A program made the position numbers and the translations under genes. Below are positions 45,433 to 64,000 of a stretch of DNA of 64,000 nt, piece after piece (position 1 is the first letter of the stretch; each line of letters begins with the position of its first letter). The DNA is taken from the NCBI GenBank assembly GCA_039096225.1, contig JBBPEB010000032.1, forward strand, positions 352,501-416,500, read 5' to 3'. Below the pieces are notes generated by a model. That model worked only from the letters and a program-made list of their open reading frames with translations. It was not told where the DNA came from and made no database searches. Source of the stretch: Blastocystis sp. Blastoise. Taxonomy: Eukaryota; Sar; Bigyra; Opalinata; Blastocystidae.

Positions 45433-47260
45433 GCTTATTATTTATTATTTATTGCTTATTATTATTATTTTCTCATATTTTTTTTACTTGAATTCTGTTT
45501 AATAGTATTCATTTATATATATATATACTTTTTTTAAATATAATTTTTCGAATCAATCTATTATATATAATAAACGATATATATATAGCAAGATCCTGCT
45601 GCATCTATGATGGATTCCACATTTCAATCTCAATATACTTCTATTCTCTCTCAACATGCATCAAATCATATAACAACTTCTTTAGGAACAGATCCCTCTA
45701 TCCAACAATGTCTCCGTACATTCTTTACAAAGATATTTCATGTTTGGAATCAACCGATTAATCCTAATTTATGGCTGAATCAAAAACCAGGAAGTTTCAG
45801 TCATATGGAATATCAAGGCATGCTCCTTCATTCTATAAGCATGTTTATTTGTATATATCGAAAAGTTATTGAAGGATTATATAGCAATAAACAAGAATTA
45901 TTAGGATCATATGGTGTAGATTATAGTATATTATACTCATTATTATACTTATTACTTTGTTTGTTATTTGTTTATTATGTTTATTATTATTATACTTATT
46001 ATACATTATTATAATCATTATTATACTTATACTTATACTTATTATTATACTTATTATACATTATTATAATCATTATTATACTTATTATTATTATTATTTA
46101 TATATATATCTTATGATGCTATTATATATAACTATAGCTGTTACCTTAATTTTGGCTGATGTGAATAATATCTTTGAGCTTCTTATTCAAAAACTAAAAG
46201 AGAAATATTCATTCCTTTCAGATCCTTCTATATGGTTATATATATCACAAATTATACGTGATAATTTATTTATTCAAGCTTATCCCGTTCTTCAAATACC
46301 TTTCTATCTATTTTACTGTATATATATATATATATTTATAATCTTATTATTTTATAATTATTATAATGTGTTTTAATATATAAACATAGATATATATTAT
46401 ACTCTATTTTTAAAATCAATATATTATTTTAAAATAATATCCAATATATATATATAGTAGCTCAAGATAATTCATTTAGTAGTAATATCCAAGCATATTC
46501 TGCTCTAAGCCCGCGTTCTTTTGATGTTCCCGCCAAATTATTTAATGATATGATATTATATGAATTTCCTTCTGATTCTGAAGGATTTACAGATATAGAT
46601 AAAGAATGGATGTATATAGAAACTATATTCCAAGAACCTATTGCTGTGCTGAAACAGATTTCAGCAGATATCAGTCCACTTTCCAGACTTTCTAAACTGA
46701 CTGTTGCTCTATTTATATCCTAATAATAATAATTATATATATATATATTTATTATTAATTAATAATAATTATTAATAATGATCATAGACATCTCTTCTTT
46801 TATTTATATATAAATTTCTTAATTAATTTACCAACTTAACGATCTTGGCCAATCATTTTGTCCTGATGGAACACAATTAACTAGACCTCAATTAGTATCT
46901 CTCATTGTTTTCTGTATTGTTTTGGTATATATATTATGATTATTATTATGTTTATTATTATATTTATTATACGTATAATTATATTTATTATAATATTATT
47001 ATTATATTATTATTATTATATTATTATTATATTATTATATATATAGTCTAACCTTAGTTCTTGTGTATTCCATTCTCAGTTATTAAAAGCATTTATATTC
47101 CCAGATATGCAAGCTTCTCGTTATTGTATATATATATACTCATTTTTATATCAATATCTAATACAATTTCTTATTTCTATTAATAAATTAATGCTTTTTC
47201 TATATAGACCAAGCATTAAGTATGTTTTTTGAAGTAGTAGATTCCGTTTGTAAACAATAA
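44613..47260 (+). CDS. Putative VPS9-like (Rab5 GEF-type) protein containing an AT-AC intron
   Basis: Exons 44613-44830, 44915-45089, 45182-45331, 45589-45925, 46138-46317, 46458-46714, 46832-46924, 47047-47125 and 47208-47260 give 513 residues. The C-terminal part reads PLSRLSKLTVALFQLNDLGQ, then LTRPQLVSLIVFCIVLSNLS, then YYQALSMFFEVVDSVCKQ. This order resembles a VPS9 domain (KLxxL..., a D/LxLLPxLIYxxxxxNPPxLxSN helix, YYLTxLxxAIxFI), which would make it a Rab5-family exchange factor. The match is distant and lacks a clean DxLLP motif. No other domain is recognised; the middle is helical and hydrophobic in patches. Between exons 6 and 7 there is no GT donor or AG acceptor. The frame is restored by an AT-AC intron (see separate entry). 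Confidence 0.55.
45355..45432. repeat. (ATT)n microsatellite in an intron
   Basis: ATT run at 45366-45431 within an intron of the VPS9-like gene. Confidence 0.95.
46715..46831 (+). other. U12-type AT-AC intron
   Basis: The intron starts ATATCCTAAT (minor-spliceosome 5' splice site consensus ATATCCTTT) and ends TTTCTTAATTAATTTAC. The latter contains TTTCTTAAT (consensus branch site TTCCTTAAC/T), with the branch A nine bases before the terminal AC. Joining ...GCTCTATTT to CAACTTAAC... keeps frame 0 through the next exon. Reading on instead hits TAA within two codons, and no GT donor or AG acceptor gives an alternative join. Both splice elements and the frame agree, so this is the best single case in the window. 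Confidence 0.8.
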
Positions 47261-47746
47261 AATAATATGAATTGATTATCTATAAAATTTATTTTTTTTT
47301 TACTATTTTAACATACTTTTTTATTATCACTATTATGCATTTTATCTTTTGCTTCTCTTTTGTTTCTTGTCTTTAGATATCTTTAAATATATAAATGAAT
47401 TTTCTTTTCAAATTGTTGCAATTTTATTATTATCAGTGTTATCGATATTTAAGTATTATACAAATACACAATATAGAATGTAATATACTCCAAATAAACG
47501 TTTAAATGTAATAATATAGAATTTACTAAATGATGATCAACTATTGAGTAACATAAAAAACATTTATTTCACTGTTTAGAATATGCAGTTCACTTATAAC
47601 ATTAAGTTATTTTAAATATTCATATTATAACTGCACACGAAGAAACAAACAACTTTAGAAAATTTTTTTTACGGGGATCACTTTGTGATATGCTGGGCAA
47701 CTGGAAAGTTTCCTTTGAATAATTTATTTTTTATGTTATCATCAAC
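47261..47746. other. Intergenic DNA between VPS9-like and polytopic membrane protein genes
   Basis: Contains ACGGGGATCACTTTGTGATATGC near 47672, an imperfect inverted repeat (ATCAC/GTGAT) about 70 bases before the next start codon. Otherwise AT-rich and featureless. Confidence 0.5.
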
Positions 47747-49114
47747 ATGGAGCCAGTTATAACTAAAAAAAGCTTACCAACAGATATAAAATCTAAAATG
47801 AAATATATGTTTAAACATTCATTGTAGTATGTCATTCTTCATGTTTCATTCTCTAATTGATTTTTTTGAAGTGGAATTGTATCATTTATTGTTGGTTATA
47901 TACTTGAGTGCTGCTTGTTATATGTGTATTACATAACGCTAGAGGATACTGTTGAAATCAAATGGACACTTTTCTTTGAATCCTCCTTTATGACTACAAA
48001 AGAGAAATTCTTTATGACTGGTGCATTTGTTCCATTCTTTCTTTTCTTCATAGGAATAGCTATAACATGTATTTAATTCAACTTATCTATCTATATTATT
48101 ATAAAATTATTCTCTATAGTAATTTTATGCTGTTTACCAAAGCCAATTGGATGCAATCAATATTGGAAGGAAGATAAAAATAATCAACGTTTTCTTATTT
48201 TGTATATAGAATAATATTATTCATTTGATAATATATATATAGTTTAAGTAATTGGTCCTATTTAACTGGATTTTATATAAGTGTATTATTTATAAATGGA
48301 TTATTCCCTATATGGAGATATAATTTACTTGTATATATATAAATATATTTGTTAATAATATTATTTTACATATATTTGTTTCTTATATTATAATATCATC
48401 ATAATAATTATAATATATATTTCTTATATAATTATATATTTATATATATATATAGTGTAACCCAACTAAGTCTCATACTTCTCCTTGTACTCAAAATACT
48501 GATTTATTACCTCAATTTATACTCCTTCTTGTTGGACTTCTTATAGCTATTATTGTTATTATTAAATATCTTGTTCTTATTCAAAAGTATATTAAATATT
48601 ATATATTATTATTATATTATTATTATTATTATTATTATTATATTATTATATTATTATATATTATCATTTTTTTAAATAATATTAATATACATTATTCATT
48701 TAATATTATTGTATTCCATATATACTATCTAATTTATATTATATTCATTATTCTATAGATGGGACAATCCTAATTTGAATTTATTCCCTGAACAAGCATG
48801 GCATTTTAAAATATTTTATTTCAATTCTCAAGTATATATACATATATATATAATATATTGACAAAAATTTCTTGTTTTTTTTTAAATCTATTTTATTAAT
48901 CATTCATATATATATATTTATATATCACTATTCTATTCTATATAATATAATAACTATATCTATATATATTATTAAGGATTCTTCCTATAATACCAAATAT
49001 CCTGGCGGATTTGGAAAAACACAAAATTTTGCTCATACAAAATCATGGATTAATAATTATCTTATTATTGTTTTAATACTCACTTTTTTTGATACTCTAT
49101 ATATTTATATATAA
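47747..49114 (+). CDS. Polytopic membrane protein, unknown function
   Basis: Exons 47747-47823, 47872-48068, 48120-48201, 48243-48330, 48456-48586, 48759-48831 and 48977-49114 give 261 residues. At least five hydrophobic helices are visible: near 27-46, 75-97, 125-145, 170-192 and 235-255. Loop sequences include LPKPIGCNQYWKEDKNNQRF, CNPTKSHTSPC and WDNPNLNLFPEQAWHFKIF. No cleavable signal peptide. Phases of all seven exons agree and each intron has GTATAT...TATAG ends, so the gene itself is well supported. I do not recognise the family, and nothing in the neighbourhood suggests a function. Confidence 0.65.
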
Positions 49115-49758
49115 TTCTCACTGTTTTATCATTTCTCATGTATTACATATTTCTTTTATGAGTTAATACTGTTTCCTTGCTTATTTTTATAATTAATTTT
49201 ATTACGTATTCTTTTATAGTTTAAAAAACATTTAAATTAGTTATAAATACAAAAAAAAAACTAAAAAACCCCTATAAACATACATTTACTTGATATAATT
49301 TGTTCTATTTAATTATCAAGATGCTTAATCAAATTTATCTTTCTTTTATAGCAGAGAATCATAATGATAAAGATAACAAATAATTACATCATCATTTCTA
49401 ACTATCCATTTCAAATTCTTATTACGAATTTCGTATATGACTTTTAAATTAGAATTGAATAAAAAACCTATTTCATTTTAAAAGCTTTAGAGAAGCGAAT
49501 TAATATATATATATATTTATTTTTCAAAATATTTCGACTCAACAGTTCATGTAATATATTCTTCACAATTAAACAAATATATCATTATTGCAAAATTCTA
49601 TCAATAAATTACGTAAATGGAATATCTCTTCAAAAGAAAAATCTCAGATTGAGATCAACGTTGTATCTGAATCCAAGACACAATTAATTTCTCTTTTTAT
49701 ATCTGACAAAGTATTTTATTGTTTATTTGTTTTGTTGTTGTTCGTATATCCATATTCA
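49115..49758. other. Intergenic DNA before the rhamnosidase-like gene
   Basis: AT-rich spacer. The frame of the following gene stays open back to 49588 with an earlier ATG, but that extension is poorly coding-like and places the signal peptide internally, so it is treated as 5' leader. Confidence 0.5.
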
Positions 49759-52143
49759 ATGTTTAGATTGAATATATTATTGATACTTTTCACATTAACA
49801 ATATATGTTTCTGCTTCAAGCGACATATATGAAGAATTTCCTACAAATTCAACTGCTCAATGGATTTGGACTGAAGAAAATAAAGTTTCTGGACGCTGGG
49901 TAGCATTTAGAAAGATATTTATGAATGACTCTCCATTTGATACGTATATAATGTCAATTGCTGTTGATTCCAAGTACTGGTTATGGATTAATGATAAATT
50001 AGTTGTTTACGAAGGAGGTATGAAACGTGGTCCTAATCGTAATGATGGTTTCTATGATTCTATTGATATAACGTCTTCCATTCAACCAGGAAAAAATCTG
50101 TTTAGTATATTAGTTTGGTACTTTGGTCGATCCTCTTCTTCCCATGTATCTAGTGGTCAATCAGGTCTTATTTTCACTTTAAATGATGACATTCTTGTTA
50201 GTGATAACACTTGGAAAGTAATGCCAATGGAAGCTTATCAAGATGATGTTATTAATCCTAGTGTATTATTATCAGAACCAAATGTATTCTATAATGCTTC
50301 TAGAGCCATAGAGAATTGGCAATCAGTTGATTTTATAGATGATCAATGGCCTAATGCTAAAGAATATGGTGGCTATCCTTGTCAACCATGGAATCAGCTT
50401 TGGAAACACAATATACCACAATGGTATATTGGTCCAATTATAGAAAAAACTGGTTCTGAAATACTTTTCATAAAGAATATGACTAAAGAAGAAATAAAAA
50501 CTGAATATGTAATGGATGTTGATGAAGATTATGTTCATTATATGATTCACTTACCTAGAAATATTCAATATACACCTTATATTCATGTAATTAGTTCATC
50601 AAATAAAGTTTTGTTTTTAGATCCAGAAATCAAGAAGATTACTATTGAAGTAACTCATTCAGCAAAATATATAACAAAAGAGGGTGATCAAAAATATGAA
50701 TCCTTAGGGTGGTTGAATGGTCAAACGGCACATTTTATTGTTCCTCAATCAATTCAAATTGTTTCATTTGGTTATCGTGAATCTCGTTATAATAGTGACT
50801 TCTCAGGTACTTTTGAATGTAATGATCTATTCTATAATCAATTATGGGAAAAATCACGTAATTCATTGATTGTAACAGTTCGTGATAATTTTATGGATTG
50901 TCCTGATCGAGAACGTACTCATTGGACAGGAGACCAAGTCATTGAATCTAGAATGGCTTTCTATGTAACTGATCCTTCTTTATATCCTTTGATACGTAAA
51001 GGTATATTAATCACTCAAGATTGGTCAAATGAAGATCATGTTATACCAACTGTAGCACCATCACCAAATTGGATTGAATTACCTGCTCAATCATTAGCTG
51101 GAATATATGGTGCTTATCTATATACATATTATACAAAAGATTTATCTGTTTTAAAACATGGATATATAGTCTATAAAGGTTATGTATTAAATCAATTTAA
51201 TATGTCTTCTAATGGTCTTATTGAATATAGACATGGACAATGGGATTGGATAGATTGGGGTGATCATATAGACAGTTATCTTGCTCAAACAGCTTGGTAT
51301 GCATATATACTTCAATTTATGATTAAAATATGTATATTAATACAGAATGAAGAAGATATAGTATTATATCAACAACGAGTTGATTCTATACAAATACATT
51401 TCCATGATTATTTCTGGAATAATGCATTAAAAGCGTATAAATCTCCTGATTATAATGATGAAGTAGATGAAAGAGGCAATGCATTAGCTATTATTGCAAA
51501 TCTTGTTCCTAATAATGTTAAAGATAGTATTTTACATTTTATATATACTATGAAACATTCAAGTCCGTATATGGAAAATTATGTTTTAGAATCTTTATTA
51601 CAAAATGGATATATAGATGAAGTATTAGAAAGAATGAAAGATAGATATACAGAAATGGTATCTTTTGATTATAGTACATTATGGGAATTTTGGACCAAAG
51701 AGACAGGTACTTTAAATCATGGCTGGTCAGGAGGAAGTGTATACCTATTTCCTATGTATATAGCAGGAGTAAAACCTACTCGTATGGGATATGATTCTTA
51801 TGATATTAAACCTAATCTTGGATCGTTAACAAAAGTTAATAGTCGTATTCACACTATTAAAGGTGTAATAACTATAAATATTAATAAACAAATAATAAAT
51901 AATAATGAAACTGAAAGTATTTTAATTGAGTTGAAATCTATTCCTGATTCTTTAGCTACTTTATATTTAAAATCAAATAAATATACATTACTTAAAATAA
52001 ATAATATTTCTCTTCAATTAGTCAATTATACTCCTGAAGAACTCTCTGAATTCGAAAAGAATACTTCTACAGCTATTACTACTAATGATGGATATATTCT
52101 CATTACTATGAATAAACTTGAATATACTATTGCAGCTCAATAA
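49759..52143 (+). CDS. Secreted alpha-L-rhamnosidase-like glycosidase (GH78), intronless
   Basis: Predicted to remove terminal alpha-L-rhamnose from plant pectin or glycosides. A single exon encodes 794 residues. The start at 49759 gives the signal peptide MFRLNILLILFTLTIYVSAS; an ATG 57 codons upstream is in frame but less likely. An N-terminal beta-sandwich region (WIWTEENKVSGRWVAFRKIF, YWLWINDKLV) is typical of GH78. The catalytic (alpha/alpha)6 domain has MDCPDRERTHWTGDQ, matching the GH78 signature DCPQRxExxxWxGD with its acidic catalytic residues, then GTLNHGWSGGSVYLFPMYI and a beta-sandwich tail (GYDSYDIKPNLGS). Total length is normal for compact GH78. The lack of any intron contrasts with every long neighbour and is compatible with acquisition from bacteria, though native intronless genes also exist. 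Confidence 0.85.
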   Translation: MFRLNILLILFTLTIYVSASSDIYEEFPTNSTAQWIWTEENKVSGRWVAFRKIFMNDSPFDTYIMSIAVDSKYWLWINDKLVVYEGGMKRGPNRNDGFYDSIDITSSIQPGKNLFSILVWYFGRSSSSHVSSGQSGLIFTLNDDILVSDNTWKVMPMEAYQDDVINPSVLLSEPNVFYNASRAIENWQSVDFIDDQWPNAKEYGGYPCQPWNQLWKHNIPQWYIGPIIEKTGSEILFIKNMTKEEIKTEYVMDVDEDYVHYMIHLPRNIQYTPYIHVISSSNKVLFLDPEIKKITIEVTHSAKYITKEGDQKYESLGWLNGQTAHFIVPQSIQIVSFGYRESRYNSDFSGTFECNDLFYNQLWEKSRNSLIVTVRDNFMDCPDRERTHWTGDQVIESRMAFYVTDPSLYPLIRKGILITQDWSNEDHVIPTVAPSPNWIELPAQSLAGIYGAYLYTYYTKDLSVLKHGYIVYKGYVLNQFNMSSNGLIEYRHGQWDWIDWGDHIDSYLAQTAWYAYILQFMIKICILIQNEEDIVLYQQRVDSIQIHFHDYFWNNALKAYKSPDYNDEVDERGNALAIIANLVPNNVKDSILHFIYTMKHSSPYMENYVLESLLQNGYIDEVLERMKDRYTEMVSFDYSTLWEFWTKETGTLNHGWSGGSVYLFPMYIAGVKPTRMGYDSYDIKPNLGSLTKVNSRIHTIKGVITININKQIINNNETESILIELKSIPDSLATLYLKSNKYTLLKINNISLQLVNYTPEELSEFEKNTSTAITTNDGYILITMNKLEYTIAAQ

Positions 52144-52415
52144 ATTATATTATCTATCTTATATATATATATATTTTTTAATAATAATAAGAAAGCGTTT
52201 TAATATGAATATATATGTTATAGTTATAATATATAGTAAATATTTTAATATATGGTTTTGTATTCATGAGAAACAATTCTGGCAATTAATTTGTTGATAT
52301 CAATTGACGCGTTTTATGTAAAAAAAAAATGAACAAATAAATATACATAATATTTTACATACGTTATTAATAACAATATACTAAAGAAAATGATATATAT
52401 TTATATATATATATT

Positions 52416-56027
<3,612 letters not shown>

Positions 56028-56471
56028 TGGTTTTTATGTTTTTCTATACTTGATTAATTTAAATATGATATTCAGATCAGTTTATACTATTATCTGGACT
56101 AAATAGCACAAGTATTGACGAATAATCAACACAACTTAATTGTTTTTATTAGAATTTGAATATTCATATGGTCAATTAAACAATATTTGATTCTTGTATT
56201 CTTTATATCATAATAAAATGTTTTTGATATCTTTATTTTTTAAATAACAAAACAAATGAATAAAAAATAATATTAAAAAGAAACATAATTTAATTTAATG
56301 TATATACTATAAACAAAAACTGAAAATTAGATTATTAATATTTTGAAATTGTTATTATTAGTTAATATTTACATGTATCAAGAAAAATATATTATACTAA
56401 CTTTCTATTCTAATAAAGTCATTATAAATATATATGTACATATATGTATGATATAGATTTCAGCGCAACTA
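56028..56471. other. Intergenic DNA between the polyAsn gene and the FYVE gene
   Basis: AT-rich, holding the 5' flank of the polyAsn gene and the 3' flank of the FYVE gene. No feature recognised. Confidence 0.6.
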
Positions 56472-61113
<4,642 letters not shown>

Positions 61114-61546
61114 CTTTCAAAATGTTACGTAATAATGTATATTAACACAAAAACGGAAAAAGATAATTTAAACACAATAATCCTGATTATTTCATATTTC
61201 TATTGTAAACACAAACATTTCTGGGAATTTCCAAACTTTGGTAAAAAAATAAAATTCCCCTGGGAAGTTGGTAAAGTATGGGAATAAATGAAAAAAAAAA
61301 GAAAAGTTCCATGGGGGTAGAGAGAAATGAAATAGAAAAACAACGATAGTTTCAAGTGTTCTTTCATTTACCCCTGGATTGTTGGTTTTCCTTTATTATT
61401 AAGTTGGTCGTTTTTATGTAGACATATTTTCTGAGTGACCTCATAGCATTATAATCAATTAAAGTAAGTTATTAGATTTGATTGAATACCATTTAATTAT
61501 ATCTATTAAAATTTGTGGCATACATAATCCTTTTTATTCTATTAAA
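61114..61546. promoter_or_regulatory. Divergent promoter region of the FYVE and RPL34 genes with GC-rich inverted repeats
   Basis: In very AT-rich surroundings this spacer has CCCCTGGGAAGTTGG near 61257, CCATGGGGGTAG near 61309 and TTACCCCTGGA near 61368. The last two are inverted copies of one C4-containing word about 55 bases apart. They lie 170-290 bases before the L34 start. No other spacer here has this motif, so it may be specific to the ribosomal protein gene. Confidence 0.45.
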
Positions 61547-62229
61547 ATGAGATTTTCCAAAAGAGTTACCCTCCGTCGTAGACACTCTTATTCTACTAAG
61601 AGCAACAGAACCGTTGTTGTAAAAACCCCTGGTTCCAGATTAACTGTTCATTATCTTCATAAGGTTCCTAAGGCCCCCGTTTGTGGTTCTTGCCACAGAC
61701 TTCTTCATGGTCTTCCTGCTATGCGTAATGTTGAATCCAAGAACGCTTCCAGATGCCACAAGACCATTTCCCGTGTTTATGGTGGTCACCTCTGTGCTCA
61801 CTGTGTCCGTGAAAGGTATATATTTTTTTATATATATGACTTTTTTTTTGATATATATACTATTTTTTGTTTTTAAAATATATATCTTTATCTATGAAAG
61901 AGTAGATTATATTGTATAAAAAGAAAATAGAAACAATATATATATATATACTTCGTACAAGTTTAGGATAATTATTACATTTTCAAATCATTAATTATAA
62001 TATATTCAATTCAAAATATTCTTCCATCAAACTATATTTTCTCTATTTATAAAGAATTGTTCGTGCTTTCTTAATTGAAGAACAAAAGCAAGCTCAAAAG
62101 GTTGTTGCCAAGAAGGTCGTTGTTAAGGCTGCTGAACCCGTCGAAAAGAAGGCTGCCAAGAAGTCTAGCAAGAAGACTGAAAAGAAGACCACCGATAAGA
62201 AATCTAAGAAGACTACTAAGAAGAACTAA
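61547..62229 (+). CDS. RPL34: 60S ribosomal protein L34 (eL34)
   Basis: Large-subunit ribosomal protein. Exons 61547-61815 and 62055-62229 give 147 residues. Diagnostic segments: RVTLRRRHSYSTKSNRTVVV (family VTxRRRxxYNTxSNKxxxV), KTPGSRLTVHYLHK, PVCGSCHRLLHGLPAMR, HKTISRVYGGHLCAHCVRER and IVRAFLIEEQK. The two CxxC pairs form the zinc ribbon (CGSC, CAHC). A lysine-rich tail of about 35 residues after FLIEEQK is longer than in yeast. The frame is open upstream to an earlier ATG at 61478, but family alignment fixes the start here. The codon choice is more GC-ending (CTT, GCC, AAG) than in neighbours, as expected for a highly expressed gene. Confidence 0.95.
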
Positions 62230-62428
62230 ACGGTATCTTTGAATTGATTATACACTTGGAAAATTTTTTTGATATTTGGTTTAGATATTCACATACAGTT
62301 TTTTCTTAATATAAATACTATTATAAAATTAAAACGATGCTTTATTTAATTATTTTATATGACAAGACTATTTTATTACAATCAATTATAAGCATTCTTT
62401 TAAAACAAAACAAAAGTTTATCAAAAAG

Positions 62429-63951
62429 TTAGTTTTTTATAGATGACATTTTATCATAGAGATTGACCATAAATTCATAGGTCATGAATGTAATAGAAGA
62501 GTTGGGTACTGTACGCAGTATATTAGGAATAAAGCCACTATAGAGACCACGTATTCCTTCTTTTAAGAAGCTAGTTTTAAGGCAATTGATGAATCCAGAA
62601 TAAATAGATTGTGCTCCAAATTGTTGTAGTCGACTTCGTGTAACTTGTAATGGATAGGTAAGGAAGGAGGCAACAGCTTTTGAAATACCGCCATATATAA
62701 ACCCTGTTTTACCATTATCTGTGATATTAAAATGATGTCCAATTCGTTTACATTCTTCATAAGTTGTTAACTATATAATAGTATAGAATAAATTATTAGT
62801 ATTTATAAAAATATAAATAATTTATTTATTATATATAAATAATATATATATATATATATATACTTGTAATACACCATGAGAGACAAGAAGAAGTGACGGA
62901 ATAAGACCACAATATAATGTTTTAAATCCTTCTTTTTGTACTATTTGTATCAATGCATCTATAGTATAATCATATATATTTATATATTACTTTTAGAAAC
63001 AGGTTTATCATAGTAATAGATTATAAAGACAAAAAAACATCATTATAATATATATATATATAAACCTAAAAATGACTTATATTGTTGTTCTTTTGGAATC
63101 TATATTATAATATATAATAATACATTAAATAAATCAACATAATATATTAAATCAATATAATATATTAAATCAATAGAATATATTAAATCAATAGAATATA
63201 ATAAATAAATATAATAATATATTAAATCAATAGAATAATATATTAAATCAATAGAATATATTAAATCAATATTTAAAAAGCGTGAACTAATCAAAACAAA
63301 TAAATATAAATAAAATGAGTAAAAGTAATATATAAAATTCATGATTTCTATATATATATATACTAAATTCTTTTGTTGTAGTTGCATTCTTGTTTTTATA
63401 ACCCAAATTGGAGCAGTAATAACAGAGCCTATTATTCCTGCTTCTGTTGCACTTAAAAAGTTATAAAACGTATTTAAATTCTCTCTAATAAAATAAATAA
63501 AGTAGAATAGAATAGTATATATTTTATAATTATTCAATTAAATAATAAAAAAAAAGAAGAAGAAGAAACGACTTATTCTATACTAAAAAAAGTATTTATA
63601 TATACGTATGTGAAATTTTTCTATATCTTGTTTTTGCATTTTCATAGAAAGTGAAATAGCAACCCCAAGAAGCAACTGATCCTATCAAGCTTGGGGTAAT
63701 TCCTTGATAAAATGTTTTTATGCCTCTTTCTGTATATATTTCTTTTATTGTATTGCAAAAAGGAGTCACCCATGACTTGTAGACAGTATTATTCACTTGC
63801 ATTCGCGTCCTAATCAAGTCTAATGGATACAACAATATTGTAGGCATAGCTCCTATATATAAAGATATTCTTTATATATATATTGAAAAGGCATACCACT
63901 TGTAGAACCACAAACAAACTGTTTAAAATCATTTCTTCCCCTTGAGGTCAT
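62429..63951 (-). CDS. Mitochondrial carrier (SLC25), SLC25A32/Flx1-like (FAD/folate/NAD-type)
   Basis: Inner-membrane (mitochondrial or mitochondrion-derived organelle) transporter. Exons 63897-63951, 63606-63852, 63364-63484, 63066-63099, 62864-62958 and 62429-62770 give 297 residues. Three carrier repeats each have a PxD/xxxK/R signature: YPLDLIRTRMQ, APIWVIKTRMQLQ and YPLQVTRSRLQQ. Features shared with SLC25A32 and yeast Flx1 are SWGCYFTFYENA, SATEAG before the second signature, the W in PIWVIKTR, and LVSHGVLQLTTYEE (family TSHGALQFMAYE). Substrate is inferred from the subfamily, not shown; yeast Ndt1-type NAD carriers are close relatives. An array of AATATATTAAATC units occupies the third intron. 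Confidence 0.87.
63110..63270. repeat. ATATATTAAATCAATAGA tandem repeat in an intron
   Basis: Eight or so copies of an 18-base unit, with one longer variant (ATAAATAAATATAATA), in an SLC25 gene intron. Confidence 0.88.
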
Positions 63952-64000
63952 GTTCCCAATAATTTATTTGATGATAAATAGATAAAATAATCCAATATTA

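Noticed and set aside
49588-49758. Upstream in-frame ATG extending the rhamnosidase-like protein by 57 residues
   Set aside because: It would bury the signal peptide inside the protein; composition resembles 5' leader.

Overview
This is nuclear DNA of a eukaryote with an extremely AT-rich, intron-dense genome. Almost every gene is split by short introns of the form GTATAT...ATATAG whose bodies are microsatellite (TA, ATT/AAT or longer AT-only repeats), and exons stand out as the GC-richer stretches. The gene set (Sas10/Utp3, Nle1/Rsa4, SYG1/XPR1, an Flx1/SLC25A32-type carrier, Rpt5, Spc1/SPC12, MOB, La) and dense packing suggest a fungus or fungus-like protist. The extreme AT bias resembles anaerobic gut fungi (Neocallimastigomycota), but this is inference; an amoeboid or other unicellular lineage is not excluded. 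No tRNA, rRNA, transposon or CRISPR was seen.

Layout. 1-9.3 kb: last exon of an upstream gene, signal peptidase subunit SPC12 (-), a TDG/Mug-type DNA glycosylase (-), a GPANK1-like G-patch protein (+), roadblock dynein light chain (-), and a 17-exon SPX-EXS phosphate exporter (+). 10-17 kb: a two-RRM protein with a very long disordered tail (+) and a MOB protein (+), separated by gene-poor AT-rich DNA. 17.9-28 kb: a type I membrane protein of unknown role (-), proteasome ATPase Rpt5 (-), and a 1,624-residue secreted, membrane-anchored protein built from three tandem ~495-residue super-repeats (-). 28-30.2 kb: gene-free stretch with an unusual GC-rich island at its left end. 30.2-44.3 kb: Nle1/Rsa4 (-) and Sas10/Utp3 (+), a divergent ribosome-biogenesis pair; a La-motif protein (-); an ER thioredoxin protein ending NDEL (+); a membrane-anchored thioredoxin protein (-). 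44.6-52.1 kb: a VPS9-like protein (+), a polytopic membrane protein (+), an intronless GH78 alpha-L-rhamnosidase-like enzyme (+). 52.4-64 kb: an unknown protein with about 80 consecutive Asn (-), a FYVE coiled-coil protein (-), ribosomal protein L34e (+), and an SLC25 carrier (-).

The most notable observation is splicing. One intron (46715-46831) has the terminal dinucleotides and branch-site element of a minor-spliceosome (U12-type) AT-AC intron and restores the reading frame exactly. Two further junctions carry U12-like elements without a canonical solution, and one intron in the conserved Rpt5 gene cannot be spliced GT-AG without losing frame. A second theme is a near-palindromic ATCACGAT element found about 90-170 bases upstream of the start codons of at least eight genes. 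Exon joins were worked out by hand from reading frame, splice sites and family similarity; RNA data would settle the less certain ones.
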